From JOPF133 sp052144935 (GTDB lineage: Bacteria; Acidobacteriota; Terriglobia; Bryobacterales; Bryobacteraceae), in assembly GCA_052144935.1 (NCBI GenBank), contig JBKQPR010000276.1, positions 1-21,539 of the forward strand: a stretch of DNA of 21,539 nt. The letters run 5' to 3'. The position numbers and the translations under genes are program-made. Below the pieces are notes generated by a model that saw nothing but the letters and a program-made list of their open reading frames with translations, did not search any database and was not told the DNA's origin. Positions within the stretch are counted from its first letter, which is position 1. Each line of letters starts with the position of its first letter. Positions 15,499-21,539 of the stretch are shown here, in pieces.

Positions 15499-15546
15499 CA
15501 ACTACCGTGAGCTACCGAGCCCCAACTACCGTGAATTACCGAGCCG
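15499..15546. repeat. Tandem direct repeat, two 24-bp units
   Basis: The units 15499-15522 and 15523-15546 differ at only a few positions (CAACTACCGTGAGCTACCGA compared with CAACTACCGTGAATTACCGA). The second unit runs into the REP-like element at 15541-15565. They lie in the 270-bp non-coding gap after the capsid gene. Confidence 0.85.
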
Positions 15547-15565
15547 CGACCGTCAGGGAGCGGTT
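15541..15565. repeat. REP-like element, second copy
   Basis: This segment (GAGCCGCGACCGTCAGGGAG, then CGGTT) is the near-exact reverse complement of 38-60 at the left end of the window. Only one arm of the hairpin is present here. It is part of the capsid-to-69-aa-gene gap, which otherwise holds repeats and no gene. Confidence 0.7.
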
Positions 15566-15590
15566 CTAGCCAGCAGTTCCATTGCGCCGC

Positions 15591-15637
15591 GGAAGCGCGG
15601 AGAAAGCCATTGTCCTTTTGCCTTTCTCCGCGCTTCC
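15591..15637. repeat. Perfect 16-bp-stem hairpin downstream of capsid gene
   Basis: The arms 15591-15606 (GGAAGCGCGGAGAAAG) and 15622-15637 are exact reverse complements, separated by a 15-base loop. The right arm is part of the dispersed purine-rich repeat copy at 15620-15667, which begins some 20 bases after the capsid stop. No T-run follows on the minus strand. It may stabilise the 3' end of capsid mRNA or slow RNA polymerase, which would help set capsid dosage; this role is an inference. Confidence 0.85.
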
Positions 15638-15687
15638 TCCGCTTTCTCCGCGTCTCAGCGGTGAGTACTCCCGCCGCCCCTGCTAGC

Positions 15688-16599
15688 TTAGGTGTTCACC
15701 TGCACGCCGGCCTGGTTCCGCAACACGCCGCATCCGTAAAGAACGTCCACCGTGAACTGCTGCGCCAGTGTATTCGGCTGATAGCTCATCACCACCCGCA
15801 TGCCGAAATTGCCCAGTTCGGCATACTCCGCGATGGCGCCGGTCCCCGGAAGCGGTTGTGGCAGCCGCCGCATCACCAGCCCGATCGCGCTCTTCGTGAA
15901 CGCCAGGTTGTGCGTGTTCACCGTGGTCGTGCCCGTCTGCGGCACAAACTGCGAACGGAACACGAAGAAGTCCTTGAACTTCCCGATCGTTCCGTCGATC
16001 AACGTCCGAAGTCCCGCGGCTCCTGCCGTCTGGAATTCTTCGAACAGCGGAATCTGCCGCCACGCGGAATACGCGGCCGCGTTCACCACGAAATACCGCT
16101 GCTCCGATTGCGGAATCTTCCCCAGGAACAGCGCCGTCTCCGCCGCGTCGATCGTCGCTTCTGTGAGCGTCGCCCCCGCCGTCCCCACCGGCGTGTTCGC
16201 CGTGAAGCTGGCGTATAGGCTCAGCAGGTCGGTCTCGATTCTCTCCGCAATCGCCGACACCGACGGCTGCAGATAAACCTTCAGCAGGTCCGGCACCGCC
16301 AGCACCTTGGTCACGTCCGGAATCTGGAAAGTCGCCTCCACGTGGCTGTTCAGAACGATCGCCGCGTTCGCGATGCTCGGGTTCTGCGCCTGCACGCTGT
16401 TGCCTTCCAGAATATTGTTCGCCGCCATCGTCGGCGGAATCGGCACGTTGATCGTATCGCCGGCATTTGCCAGAGCCGGCTCGTAATCGCGATTCACCAG
16501 GTTCCCCATCACCAGGTTCCCCGTCAGTACCGGCAAAGCGTCCGCCGCCACCAGTTTCACAATCGCGCTCGCGACGTTAGTCGAAGTAATGATTCCCAT
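15688..16599 (-). CDS. Major capsid protein, P22 gp5-like
   Basis: This 303-aa protein probably builds the icosahedral head. The N-terminal region (LPVLTGNLVMGNLVNRDYEP ... AGDTINVPIPPTMAAN) matches the recurring opening of P22 coat-protein-family capsids (HK97 fold), which assemble on a scaffold without a maturation protease. Consistent with that, the gene just upstream encodes a scaffold and no protease is visible. Other supporting parts are YFVVNAAAYSAW and the beta-rich C-terminus (LGNFGMRVVMSYQPNTLAQQFTVDV). The ATG at 16599 has AAGGAGAA upstream and lies 16 bp after the scaffold stop. At 303 aa it is shorter than P22 gp5 itself (430 aa), which carries an inserted domain, but typical for the siphophage members of the family. 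Confidence 0.85.
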   Translation of the reverse strand: MGIITSTNVASAIVKLVAADALPVLTGNLVMGNLVNRDYEPALANAGDTINVPIPPTMAANNILEGNSVQAQNPSIANAAIVLNSHVEATFQIPDVTKVLAVPDLLKVYLQPSVSAIAERIETDLLSLYASFTANTPVGTAGATLTEATIDAAETALFLGKIPQSEQRYFVVNAAAYSAWRQIPLFEEFQTAGAAGLRTLIDGTIGKFKDFFVFRSQFVPQTGTTTVNTHNLAFTKSAIGLVMRRLPQPLPGTGAIAEYAELGNFGMRVVMSYQPNTLAQQFTVDVLYGCGVLRNQAGVQVNT

Positions 16600-16615
16600 T
16601 CGTTCTCCTTTTTTC

Positions 16616-17170
16616 TTACATTCCCCGCAGACTTTGCGATGCCACTCGCACGATTTCCTCGCGCACCCGCTGCATCTCTTCCGCGCTCATGCCTGGACGA
16701 ATTCGCTCCAGGTCGACCGGTTCGCGCCCCGCGCCGGGGGCTCTCAGCGTTCCCGTCATTCCCGTCCCTCCCGCAATCCGCGCTGGAAGAAACTCGGGAT
16801 TCTCTTTCACGAAGGCGGCCAGGTAGTCCGCCATCGGTATCTCGCCGCCCCCGTCGGTCCGGGCCACGATTCGCCCGTCCTCCGTGCGCACGATCCCATC
16901 CTTCACCGCGCGAAAGGCCAGATCCACCTTGGCCACGCCAAGCCTGTGCAATTCGGTCTTTACCGCCGAACTCCGTTCCGCCTCCTCCGCGATTTGTTTG
17001 CTGCGGCCATTCTCGGCAACCAGTTCATTCACCCGGCGTTCGAGCTGCTCGCGCCGCTTCTTCTCCTCCTGCAGTTCCGCCTTGTAAGCCGGTTCGGTCT
17101 TTCCCTGTTCCCGGCTCACATATTCTTGAATCGCCAGTTGCACGATCGCCTGAACGTCGATTCCTTCCAT
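16616..17170 (-). CDS. Capsid scaffolding protein
   Basis: The product is 184 aa from the ATG at 17170. A perfect AGGAGG lies just ahead of this ATG, which is why I reject the start at 17275 that would translate the intergenic repeat. The protein is highly charged, with a predicted coiled coil at about 25-72 (ELQEEKKRREQLERRVNELV). A middle segment ends in VKENPEFLPARI, and a basic C-terminal helix covers about 162-184 (AEEMQRVREEIVRVASQSLR). Internal coiled coil plus a C-terminal capsid-binding helix is the classic scaffold plan, and the position directly before the capsid gene fits. It would guide capsid assembly inside the procapsid and then leave. Confidence 0.8.
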   Translation of the reverse strand: MEGIDVQAIVQLAIQEYVSREQGKTEPAYKAELQEEKKRREQLERRVNELVAENGRSKQIAEEAERSSAVKTELHRLGVAKVDLAFRAVKDGIVRTEDGRIVARTDGGGEIPMADYLAAFVKENPEFLPARIAGGTGMTGTLRAPGAGREPVDLERIRPGMSAEEMQRVREEIVRVASQSLRGM

Positions 17171-17196
17171 ACACCTCCTCCAAATCTCCGAATTCC

Positions 17197-17296
17197 TTCT
17201 TCTCCGCGTTTTCCTCCGCGCCTCCGCGTCTCCGCGTCGAAACGTGTTCGTTTTCTCCGCGTTTCCTCCGTGCACTCCGTGTCTCCGCGGTGAATA
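17197..17296 (-). repeat. Dispersed purine-rich repeat, double copy downstream of portal
   Basis: Two adjacent units (about 17249-17296 and 17197-17239) fill most of the 135-bp gap between the portal stop and the scaffold ATG. Read on the minus strand, the first begins TATTCACCGCGGAGACACGG about 10 bases after the portal stop, the same start as the other copies. I see no gene here. Confidence 0.75.
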
Positions 17297-17305
17297 CCCT
17301 GCCCC

Positions 17306-18682
17306 CTACCCCCGATCGATCTCCTCCGCCACCCGGTTCTTCACCTCCTGCCGTGCGTCGCAAAGATACTTCGCCGCCAGTTTCTTGAAAATCTGCTTCT
17401 TCAACGTCTCCGAGTTGATCCCCAAATCCAGCAGCTTCTTCGCGTCGTCCAATTCGCCGCCGAAGTCCTCGATATCGAACTCGTCCAACCCCGCAATATC
17501 GATCTCCAACTCGTCCTGCCGGGCCGCCGCGATTGCCCGCAGCACCTGCTTCATCGCGTCCTTCACCATGTCTCCGTAGGCCCGCAATACTTCCTGCGTG
17601 GTCTCGAAGTCCATCTGCTTGCTCAACCCCGATCGTTGGTCCCCGCTTCCCGAACTCCCCGCCTGGTTCATCAGGTAGCACACCCGGTAGATCTCGTCCT
17701 TCAGTCGCTCCAGGTTATCCGCCGCAATCTGATACACCTTGCCGTCCGGCTCCGTCCATCCGAACCGGTCCTGCGGTCCCAACTGAATGTAGTAGGACTC
17801 CCCCACAATCTGATTCCACTCCCGGTCCGAATAAACCACCGGCATCGCAAACAGCCCCATCGTCAGCGCCCACCCCAGCGCATTCGACTTATTAAGATGC
17901 TCGAGCTGCAGAAGCCCGGCCTTATTCATCAGCCACAACCCCGGCGATACCTTCATCTGAAAAACCGGCACCCGCCGCAGCGATGCCAACCCGTGCCGCC
18001 CTTCGTCGATCGCCTCCATGGCCTGCGAGTCGCCCGCCTTGCGGAATACCTGGAAGTTTTCGCGGTCGTAGTAGATCCACCGCGTCTCCTTCTCCCACCG
18101 CGCGTCCGTCACCTTGCTCTGTTGCAGGCACGCGGTCCGCACCACCGCCCACTCCAGTCCGCTGCTCTCGTTGTAGTTCCAGTTAATAACTTCCTGCGGC
18201 GAGTAATCCACCAGGTACGCTCGCGACCTACCCGAGGCGTCCTCTTCCGCCCGGTTCAACGCCGGTCCGCCCGCCCGCGGAAAGTCCACTACCGTGTAAC
18301 TGCTTCCGCAAACCAGCGCTTCCACCATTCGCCGCCGGAAGAACTCGCTCAGGCTCGTTCCCTTCAGATCGCAGTCTTCCGCAAACGTGCTGTAGAACGA
18401 CTTCGCCGCCGCATCGTCCCCCTCGAATAGCAGTGCCGGTCCCCGCCGCATCAGCGTCGCCGCATACCAGTCGATAATCGACCCCAGGTAGTTCTCGTAG
18501 AAGACCCGGTTGAGCCGTTCCATGTATACGTCGCCCGGCTCCTTGTGCCGGCGCACCAGGTATTGCGTCGCATGAGCGCGTAACTGTTCGCCGCCTGCGT
18601 ACAAGTCGTCGTACTGATCCCACATCGCCTTTCGGGCAATGTAGTCCGGATGCTCCCGGTTGATGTTCTCCATGCCTAACAT
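17306..18682 (-). CDS. Portal protein (DUF4055-like)
   Basis: This 458-aa protein probably forms the dodecameric ring at one head vertex through which DNA enters and leaves. The ATG at 18682 overlaps the end of the terminase gene by 7 bp and follows a GGGGGGAAGG element; ATG 18673 is an alternative and the ATG at 18853 is rejected as lying within terminase. Recognisable parts are HPDYIARKAMWDQYDDLYAG near the N-terminus, FYENYLGSIIDWYAATLMRR, a central beta wing, and IQLGPQDRFGWTEPDGKVYQ followed by a long helical C-terminus with acidic residues (LEIDIAGLDEFDIEDFGGEL). This arrangement is that of the DUF4055 portal group. The repeat-filled gap follows it. Confidence 0.82.
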   Translation of the reverse strand: MLGMENINREHPDYIARKAMWDQYDDLYAGGEQLRAHATQYLVRRHKEPGDVYMERLNRVFYENYLGSIIDWYAATLMRRGPALLFEGDDAAAKSFYSTFAEDCDLKGTSLSEFFRRRMVEALVCGSSYTVVDFPRAGGPALNRAEEDASGRSRAYLVDYSPQEVINWNYNESSGLEWAVVRTACLQQSKVTDARWEKETRWIYYDRENFQVFRKAGDSQAMEAIDEGRHGLASLRRVPVFQMKVSPGLWLMNKAGLLQLEHLNKSNALGWALTMGLFAMPVVYSDREWNQIVGESYYIQLGPQDRFGWTEPDGKVYQIAADNLERLKDEIYRVCYLMNQAGSSGSGDQRSGLSKQMDFETTQEVLRAYGDMVKDAMKQVLRAIAAARQDELEIDIAGLDEFDIEDFGGELDDAKKLLDLGINSETLKKQIFKKLAAKYLCDARQEVKNRVAEEIDRG

Positions 18683-19977
18683 AACCTTCCCCCCTGCTGC
18701 GGCCCCACCTTCTTCACTGGCTTGAACTCCTGCCAAACCAGGTATCCCAAAGCGTCCGATGTGTGGGTCCGCATTCTGTCTCTGTCTTTGTCCGGCTTGC
18801 CGTCCTCGGCCCGGTAACAAACCTCCTCGAAGTCCTTGATGAGTTCCACGCACTTCGGATCCACCACAATCACGGCCTTCCCCCGGGCCGAAAGCAGCTT
18901 AGAATTCATCAGGTTCAGTCGCAGTTGAATGGGTGGATTCTGCGAGGCCGTCCGGTACTCAGCTTTGTAGTACGAATTGTCCGTCAAGAACTGCTGGACC
19001 ATCTCGTAATCCGAAGCCCCCGTCGTCTGCTGGTTGTTCCCCGACGCGTCCCCATATATCCTCATGTTTGCCGGGTGGTTCGGATACCGCTTCAGAAACT
19101 CCGCGCAGGCCTGTTCCGTCGACGCGCACCGCAGCACAATCTCGTCCACCACGCGCACCTCCTCTCCCACCATCTGGACGATCACCGAACTCATTGGGTC
19201 CACGTTGAAGTCGAGCGCCCAAAGCAACGGCTGCGTCGGCGCCACCTTAAGCTCCCGCATGTTGTTGGATCTGCTGAAAGCCGTGTACACCCGTCTGCCA
19301 TCCTGAGTGATGTACTCTCCCATCACTTCTTGGTCATAAAGCTTCTCATCGTAGCTGTCCTTCAACTGCTCGTAATAATCGGCGGTCTTCGACAGCAGGA
19401 AGTGGTTTTCAAATGCCGGCGCCTTTATTACCCCGTAACCCTCTTTCTTTGGCGAAATGAATCTGTGATAGACCCAGTCGTAACCTTTGGGTGTCCACAC
19501 GCCGAAGCCGCAAAGATGATTGGCGTTGGGATCTCGCAGCCGCCCTTGCAGCCGCAGCCATGCTTCCTCTTGCGTGTATGTCAGCTCGTCCAGCCCAAAC
19601 CACGCCAGGTTCGTCCCGCGCAGCCTTTCGAATTCGTCCAAGGGCCGGAACAACACCTTCGATCGCGTCTCCCTCATTACCAGCGAGTTTTCCGCCTTAT
19701 TGTGCTCGTAGGGGATCTTGTTCGCCTCCAGGATCGCGAACAGCGCAGCTTGCGTCGAGTCCCGTAACATCGGGTAAGTGGGTGCGCCCATCAGCCCCAG
19801 GCTTCCCGGGTTCACATACGTCAGCCGGATCGCTTCGTGACACAGCGCCTGGCTCTTCCCGCTGCCGATCGGCCCCGAAAACCCTTTAAAGCGGTTCTTA
19901 AGGTTGTGGAAGTCTCTCTGCGAAGGTAGCGGCTTGTATATTATTCCTCGTTCTCTGAATCCGTCGGCTCCACCCAT
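18676..19977 (-). CDS. Terminase large subunit
   Basis: This 433-aa protein is the DNA-packaging motor: an ATPase that translocates DNA into the head and a nuclease that cuts it. The Walker A is GPIGSGKS at about 35-42, the Walker B with its catalytic acid is LAWFGLDE at about 124-131, and the C-terminal RNase H-like nuclease shows D256 (WALDFN), D310 (YGDASG) and D408 (HTSDALGY). All key acidic residues are present, so the enzyme looks intact. The ATG at 19977 overlaps the upstream 91-aa gene by 37 bp. No better ribosome site decides the start, so the first ~15 residues are uncertain. This and the portal, scaffold and capsid genes form the head module. Confidence 0.93.
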   Translation of the reverse strand: MGGADGFRERGIIYKPLPSQRDFHNLKNRFKGFSGPIGSGKSQALCHEAIRLTYVNPGSLGLMGAPTYPMLRDSTQAALFAILEANKIPYEHNKAENSLVMRETRSKVLFRPLDEFERLRGTNLAWFGLDELTYTQEEAWLRLQGRLRDPNANHLCGFGVWTPKGYDWVYHRFISPKKEGYGVIKAPAFENHFLLSKTADYYEQLKDSYDEKLYDQEVMGEYITQDGRRVYTAFSRSNNMRELKVAPTQPLLWALDFNVDPMSSVIVQMVGEEVRVVDEIVLRCASTEQACAEFLKRYPNHPANMRIYGDASGNNQQTTGASDYEMVQQFLTDNSYYKAEYRTASQNPPIQLRLNLMNSKLLSARGKAVIVVDPKCVELIKDFEEVCYRAEDGKPDKDRDRMRTHTSDALGYLVWQEFKPVKKVGPQQGGRLC

Positions 19978-20216
19978 TTCACCCGGATCTCCTTTGCATC
20001 GCTGGCCGCCTCGTCTATTTCCTTCTCCATCTGCACTAACTTTTGATAGTCCGCGATTGTTGGCTTGAACGCATCGTCAACTAGGGCCTTTTGCATCTTA
20101 TCGATCGCCTTCTCCAGCAGTTCTAAGAGCCTCACCCGCTCTTTGGCTACCTTCCAGTTCTTGCATTCCCGGCACGACTCGGGAGAATCCCCTTTGGCCG
20201 CCCCTTTTTTATCCAT
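19941..20216 (-). CDS. Small acidic helical protein in small-terminase position
   Basis: This 91-aa protein is encoded directly before, and overlapping, the large terminase. The ATG at 20216 follows GGGGAGAGCT and is preferred to the ATG at 20300, which would run back through a terminator hairpin. Visible features are a CRECKNW cysteine pair at residues 15 and 18, a leucine-rich helix (RVRLLELLEKAIDKMQKALV), a segment AFKPTIADYQKLVQMEKEI, and an acidic end ending in KEIRVKWVEPTDSENEE. It could be a small terminase or a packaging adaptor. I see no clear helix-turn-helix, so DNA binding is unproven. Confidence 0.6.
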   Translation of the reverse strand: MDKKGAAKGDSPESCRECKNWKVAKERVRLLELLEKAIDKMQKALVDDAFKPTIADYQKLVQMEKEIDEAASDAKEIRVKWVEPTDSENEE

Positions 20217-20280
20217 AGCTCTCCCCTGCCCACCCCCGGCTCTCTCGCAATCCGCCCGTTGCCCCGCCGGTTCTCCTCCA

Positions 20281-20316
20281 AAAGAAAAGCGGCTCCGCAA
20301 ACTGCGAAGCCGCTTG
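20281..20316 (-). terminator. Rho-independent terminator or attenuator ahead of the phage cassette
   Basis: The stem AAGCGGCT / AGCCGCTT (20309-20316 with 20288-20295) extends by CGC / GCG past one mismatch and has a loop of about five. On the minus strand it is followed by TTTTCTTTT. It lies 150 bp after the glycosyltransferase stop and 65 bp before the first cassette gene. It may end the glycosyltransferase transcript. Alternatively, if the cassette promoter lies upstream of it, it may act as a leader attenuator, because the 65 bp after it show no obvious promoter. Confidence 0.8.
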
Positions 20317-20467
20317 ACCTCTTACCGATTTCGTGAGTATTTCCCGCCCTGCGAAGCGCTGCCTCTCTTCGCGGCTTACTCCGTCACATCCCTTCCTGAT
20401 TCGAGACTAACACCGCAGTTTGTGCTGCCCGGCGGAGCCAATTCGTAACTCATTGACAATAAAAGAA
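20317..20467. other. Non-coding spacer, possible leader of cassette
   Basis: These 151 bases lie between the glycosyltransferase stop and the terminator. They include a 6-bp inverted repeat ACAATA / TATTGT (about 20455-20473), which overlaps the end of the glycosyltransferase gene. The base composition is more A/T-rich than nearby coding DNA. I could not find a convincing -35/-10 pair with 16-18 bp spacing on the minus strand. A 25-codon open frame (20453-20376) has no ribosome site. Confidence 0.4.
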
Positions 20468-21526
20468 CTATTGTTGCCTGATATTTGTGAAGAGGAATTT
20501 GCCCCCGGATTCTCTCACCACTACCAGCTTCCCGTTCAGCAAATTCGATAGCGCCGGCGCCCGCGGCTTCTCCGCCACTAGGTAATACCGCTCCGGTCCT
20601 CCCCACAGTTTCTGCAACTCTCCGTTATCGATGAACACATCCTTCGGCGCGTCCGGCGCATACGAGCCGTATTCCAGGTTATTCACCCGCCCGTTCAGCA
20701 GCTTGGCGCGCCGGTTGGCGTAGAAAAACACCGACGAGAAGGTGTAATACTGATCGTCTGCAATCAGTGTCCCCGGCGCCGCCTTCAACAGCGCTTCGGC
20801 CAGCGGACGCGAAGACATATAAGGATCGAACGTCACCAGCGCCAGCCGCGCCGCATGGAAAAACAGCACCATCATCGCCACCACCGCCGCCGGCATCCCA
20901 TCGCCGCTGCGCCGCATCCACGCCCCCGCCGCCCCGATCGCCAACGCCACCCCCGCCACCGCCAGCGGCAATCGCAAATACGCGAACGCCCGCAGCGTCA
21001 GGTCCGCCATATGTCCCAGCGACAGCGTATAAAGCTCCGGGTTCTGGTTCAGCGCCGTGGCGATATCTCCGGGCGTTGCAAGACCCCGCACCAGCCACAG
21101 GATCGCCGTAATCGCCGCCAATGCCAGGGCCGCTATCACCGCCAGGGCCCTGGTGCCCCATCGCAAGCTTCGGTCTCCCCTGGCCAGTGCCGATCCCAGT
21201 AACAGCGCCAGCGCCGGGTAACACGGCAGCGAGTAATACTCCTGCGTCGTCGAAAAGGAGAAGAAAAGGAGAATAAACCCGCACCAGCACAGCGCCATCA
21301 GCCGAACCCTCGCAGCCCTGGCCTTCAACCCTTGCCCGGTCGCAATCCCCGGTGCTGACTGAGCCATCGGGCCCTCCTTCCCTAGCCCCGTCCCAACCCC
21401 GGGCCCCGGCCGAGCCATCGGCCGCCCCCTGGCCTTCCAGGTATCCGCCCCGCCATCACGCACAGCAGTCCTTGCCTCCGCGTTTTGTTTCACGTGAAAC
21501 AGAAATTTCTGTTTCACGTGAAACAA
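20468..21526 (-). CDS. C-terminal half of ArnT/PMT-like glycosyltransferase, N-terminus missing or outside window
   Basis: The product matches the C-terminal half of a GT39-type membrane glycosyltransferase that transfers sugars from polyprenyl phosphate. From about MALCWCGFILLFFSFSTTQE onward (ATG at 21298) the sequence contains YYSLPCYPALALLLGSALA, three further membrane segments and a soluble C-terminal domain (DDQYYTFSSVFFYANRRAKL ... YYLVAEK). This family is normally ~500-600 aa, and the N-terminal catalytic acidic loop is absent. The upstream part of the open frame (21526-21299) translates two parS sites and a 51-base tandem repeat rather than a membrane domain. The frame stays open to the window edge. 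The gene is either 5'-truncated by rearrangement or an artefact of the contig end. Activity is unlikely for the piece seen. Confidence 0.75.
   Translation of the reverse strand: MFHVKQKFLFHVKQNAEARTAVRDGGADTWKARGRPMARPGPGVGTGLGKEGPMAQSAPGIATGQGLKARAARVRLMALCWCGFILLFFSFSTTQEYYSLPCYPALALLLGSALARGDRSLRWGTRALAVIAALALAAITAILWLVRGLATPGDIATALNQNPELYTLSLGHMADLTLRAFAYLRLPLAVAGVALAIGAAGAWMRRSGDGMPAAVVAMMVLFFHAARLALVTFDPYMSSRPLAEALLKAAPGTLIADDQYYTFSSVFFYANRRAKLLNGRVNNLEYGSYAPDAPKDVFIDNGELQKLWGGPERYYLVAEKPRAPALSNLLNGKLVVVRESGGKFLFTNIRQQ
21310..21421. repeat. Degenerate tandem repeat, 51-bp period
   Basis: The segments starting at 21361 and 21412 share GAGCCATCGG and continue as related sequence at a 51-base offset. 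In the minus-strand frame they give PMARPGPGVGTGLGKEG and PMAQSAPGIATGQGLKA. A 17-codon period is in frame with the glycosyltransferase remnant. The exact outer limits are approximate. Confidence 0.65.
21486..21501. promoter_or_regulatory. parS centromere-like site (ParB binding)
   Basis: TGTTTCACGTGAAACA is a perfect 16-bp palindrome equal to the widely conserved chromosomal parS consensus. ParB loads here, spreads along DNA and, with ParA and SMC, guides origin segregation. Such sites are usually near the replication origin and often near parAB, so the window may be origin-proximal. Confidence 0.9.
21510..21525. promoter_or_regulatory. Second parS site
   Basis: This is an identical TGTTTCACGTGAAACA, 24 bp from the first start to start, with GAAATTTC between the two sites. 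Two exact sites so close would make a strong ParB nucleation point, if the palindrome is genuine and not an end artefact. Confidence 0.8.
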
Positions 21527-21539
21527 AACGCGGAGGCAA

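Larger units (their letters stand above)
21472..21539. repeat. Perfect 68-bp palindrome carrying two parS sites
   Basis: The bases from 21472 to the last base of the window are an exact inverted repeat with 34-base arms and its centre between 21505 and 21506 (GAAA / TTTC). It contains the two parS sites annotated separately. Because the palindrome stops exactly at the sequence end, either the true palindrome runs on beyond the window or the end is a fold-back assembly artefact. Confidence 0.9.

Noticed and set aside
12551..17296. Regular intergenic repeats as a CRISPR array
   Set aside because: The copies are separated by whole genes, not by uniform ~30-40-base spacers, and no cas gene is present.
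20376..20453. 25-codon leader peptide ahead of the terminator
   Set aside because: There is no ribosome-binding site and no run of a regulatory amino acid; it cannot be supported.
20217..20467. Sigma-70 promoter for the cassette
   Set aside because: A TTGTCA-like hexamer is present, but no -10 hexamer sits at an acceptable spacing.
1..21539. tRNA or rRNA genes, riboswitches
   Set aside because: None recognised on either strand.

Overview
The window looks like a piece of a GC-rich bacterial chromosome, most likely an Acidobacteriota (Solibacter/Bryobacter-like) genome. That placement is an inference from the GC-rich codon use, the LpxA and GH95 sequence flavour and the style of intergenic repeats; there is no rRNA or other marker to fix it. 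Every supported gene reads on the minus strand, so the biological order runs from the right end of the window to the left.

Right flank (about 20468-21539): the C-terminal half of a membrane glycosyltransferase of the ArnT/PMT (GT39) type. Upstream of it, at the extreme edge, lie two perfect ParB-binding sites (parS, TGTTTCACGTGAAACA) inside a perfect 68-bp palindrome that ends exactly where the window ends. A minus-strand intrinsic terminator or attenuator sits at 20281-20316.

Centre (about 3483-20216, 16.7 kb): a compact, co-directional tailed-phage structural cassette with lambda-like order. It holds a 91-aa protein in the small-terminase position, large terminase, DUF4055-like portal, scaffold, P22-gp5-like capsid, a 69-aa protein, a neck/connector protein carrying an FN3-like domain, a tail-terminator candidate, the tail tube, and a gpG / gpGT chaperone pair joined by a programmed -1 frameshift (A AAA AAC). 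After these come a very short (210 aa) tape measure, two gpM-like minor tail proteins (the second with a carbohydrate-binding-like domain), a 1294-aa tail-tip protein fusing a gpL-like Cys4 (Fe-S) domain to a gpJ-like hub, and an 898-aa tail-fibre protein with a glycoside-hydrolase-like TIM barrel. Most gene junctions are tight (3-16 bp) or overlap (TGATG). The wider ones are filled by a dispersed purine-rich repeat that starts just after a stop codon.

No integrase, repressor, replication gene, holin, endolysin, tail peptidase or att site is visible. The cassette is bounded directly by envelope genes, so it could be a domesticated particle cassette, either gene-transfer-agent-like or a defective prophage. 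Modules outside the window cannot be excluded.

Left flank (132-3432): lpxA begins 50 bp after the last tail gene with no visible terminator between them. It is followed by a Tat-exported GH95 alpha-L-fucosidase-type enzyme. The first 131 bases hold a REP-like hairpin and no gene.
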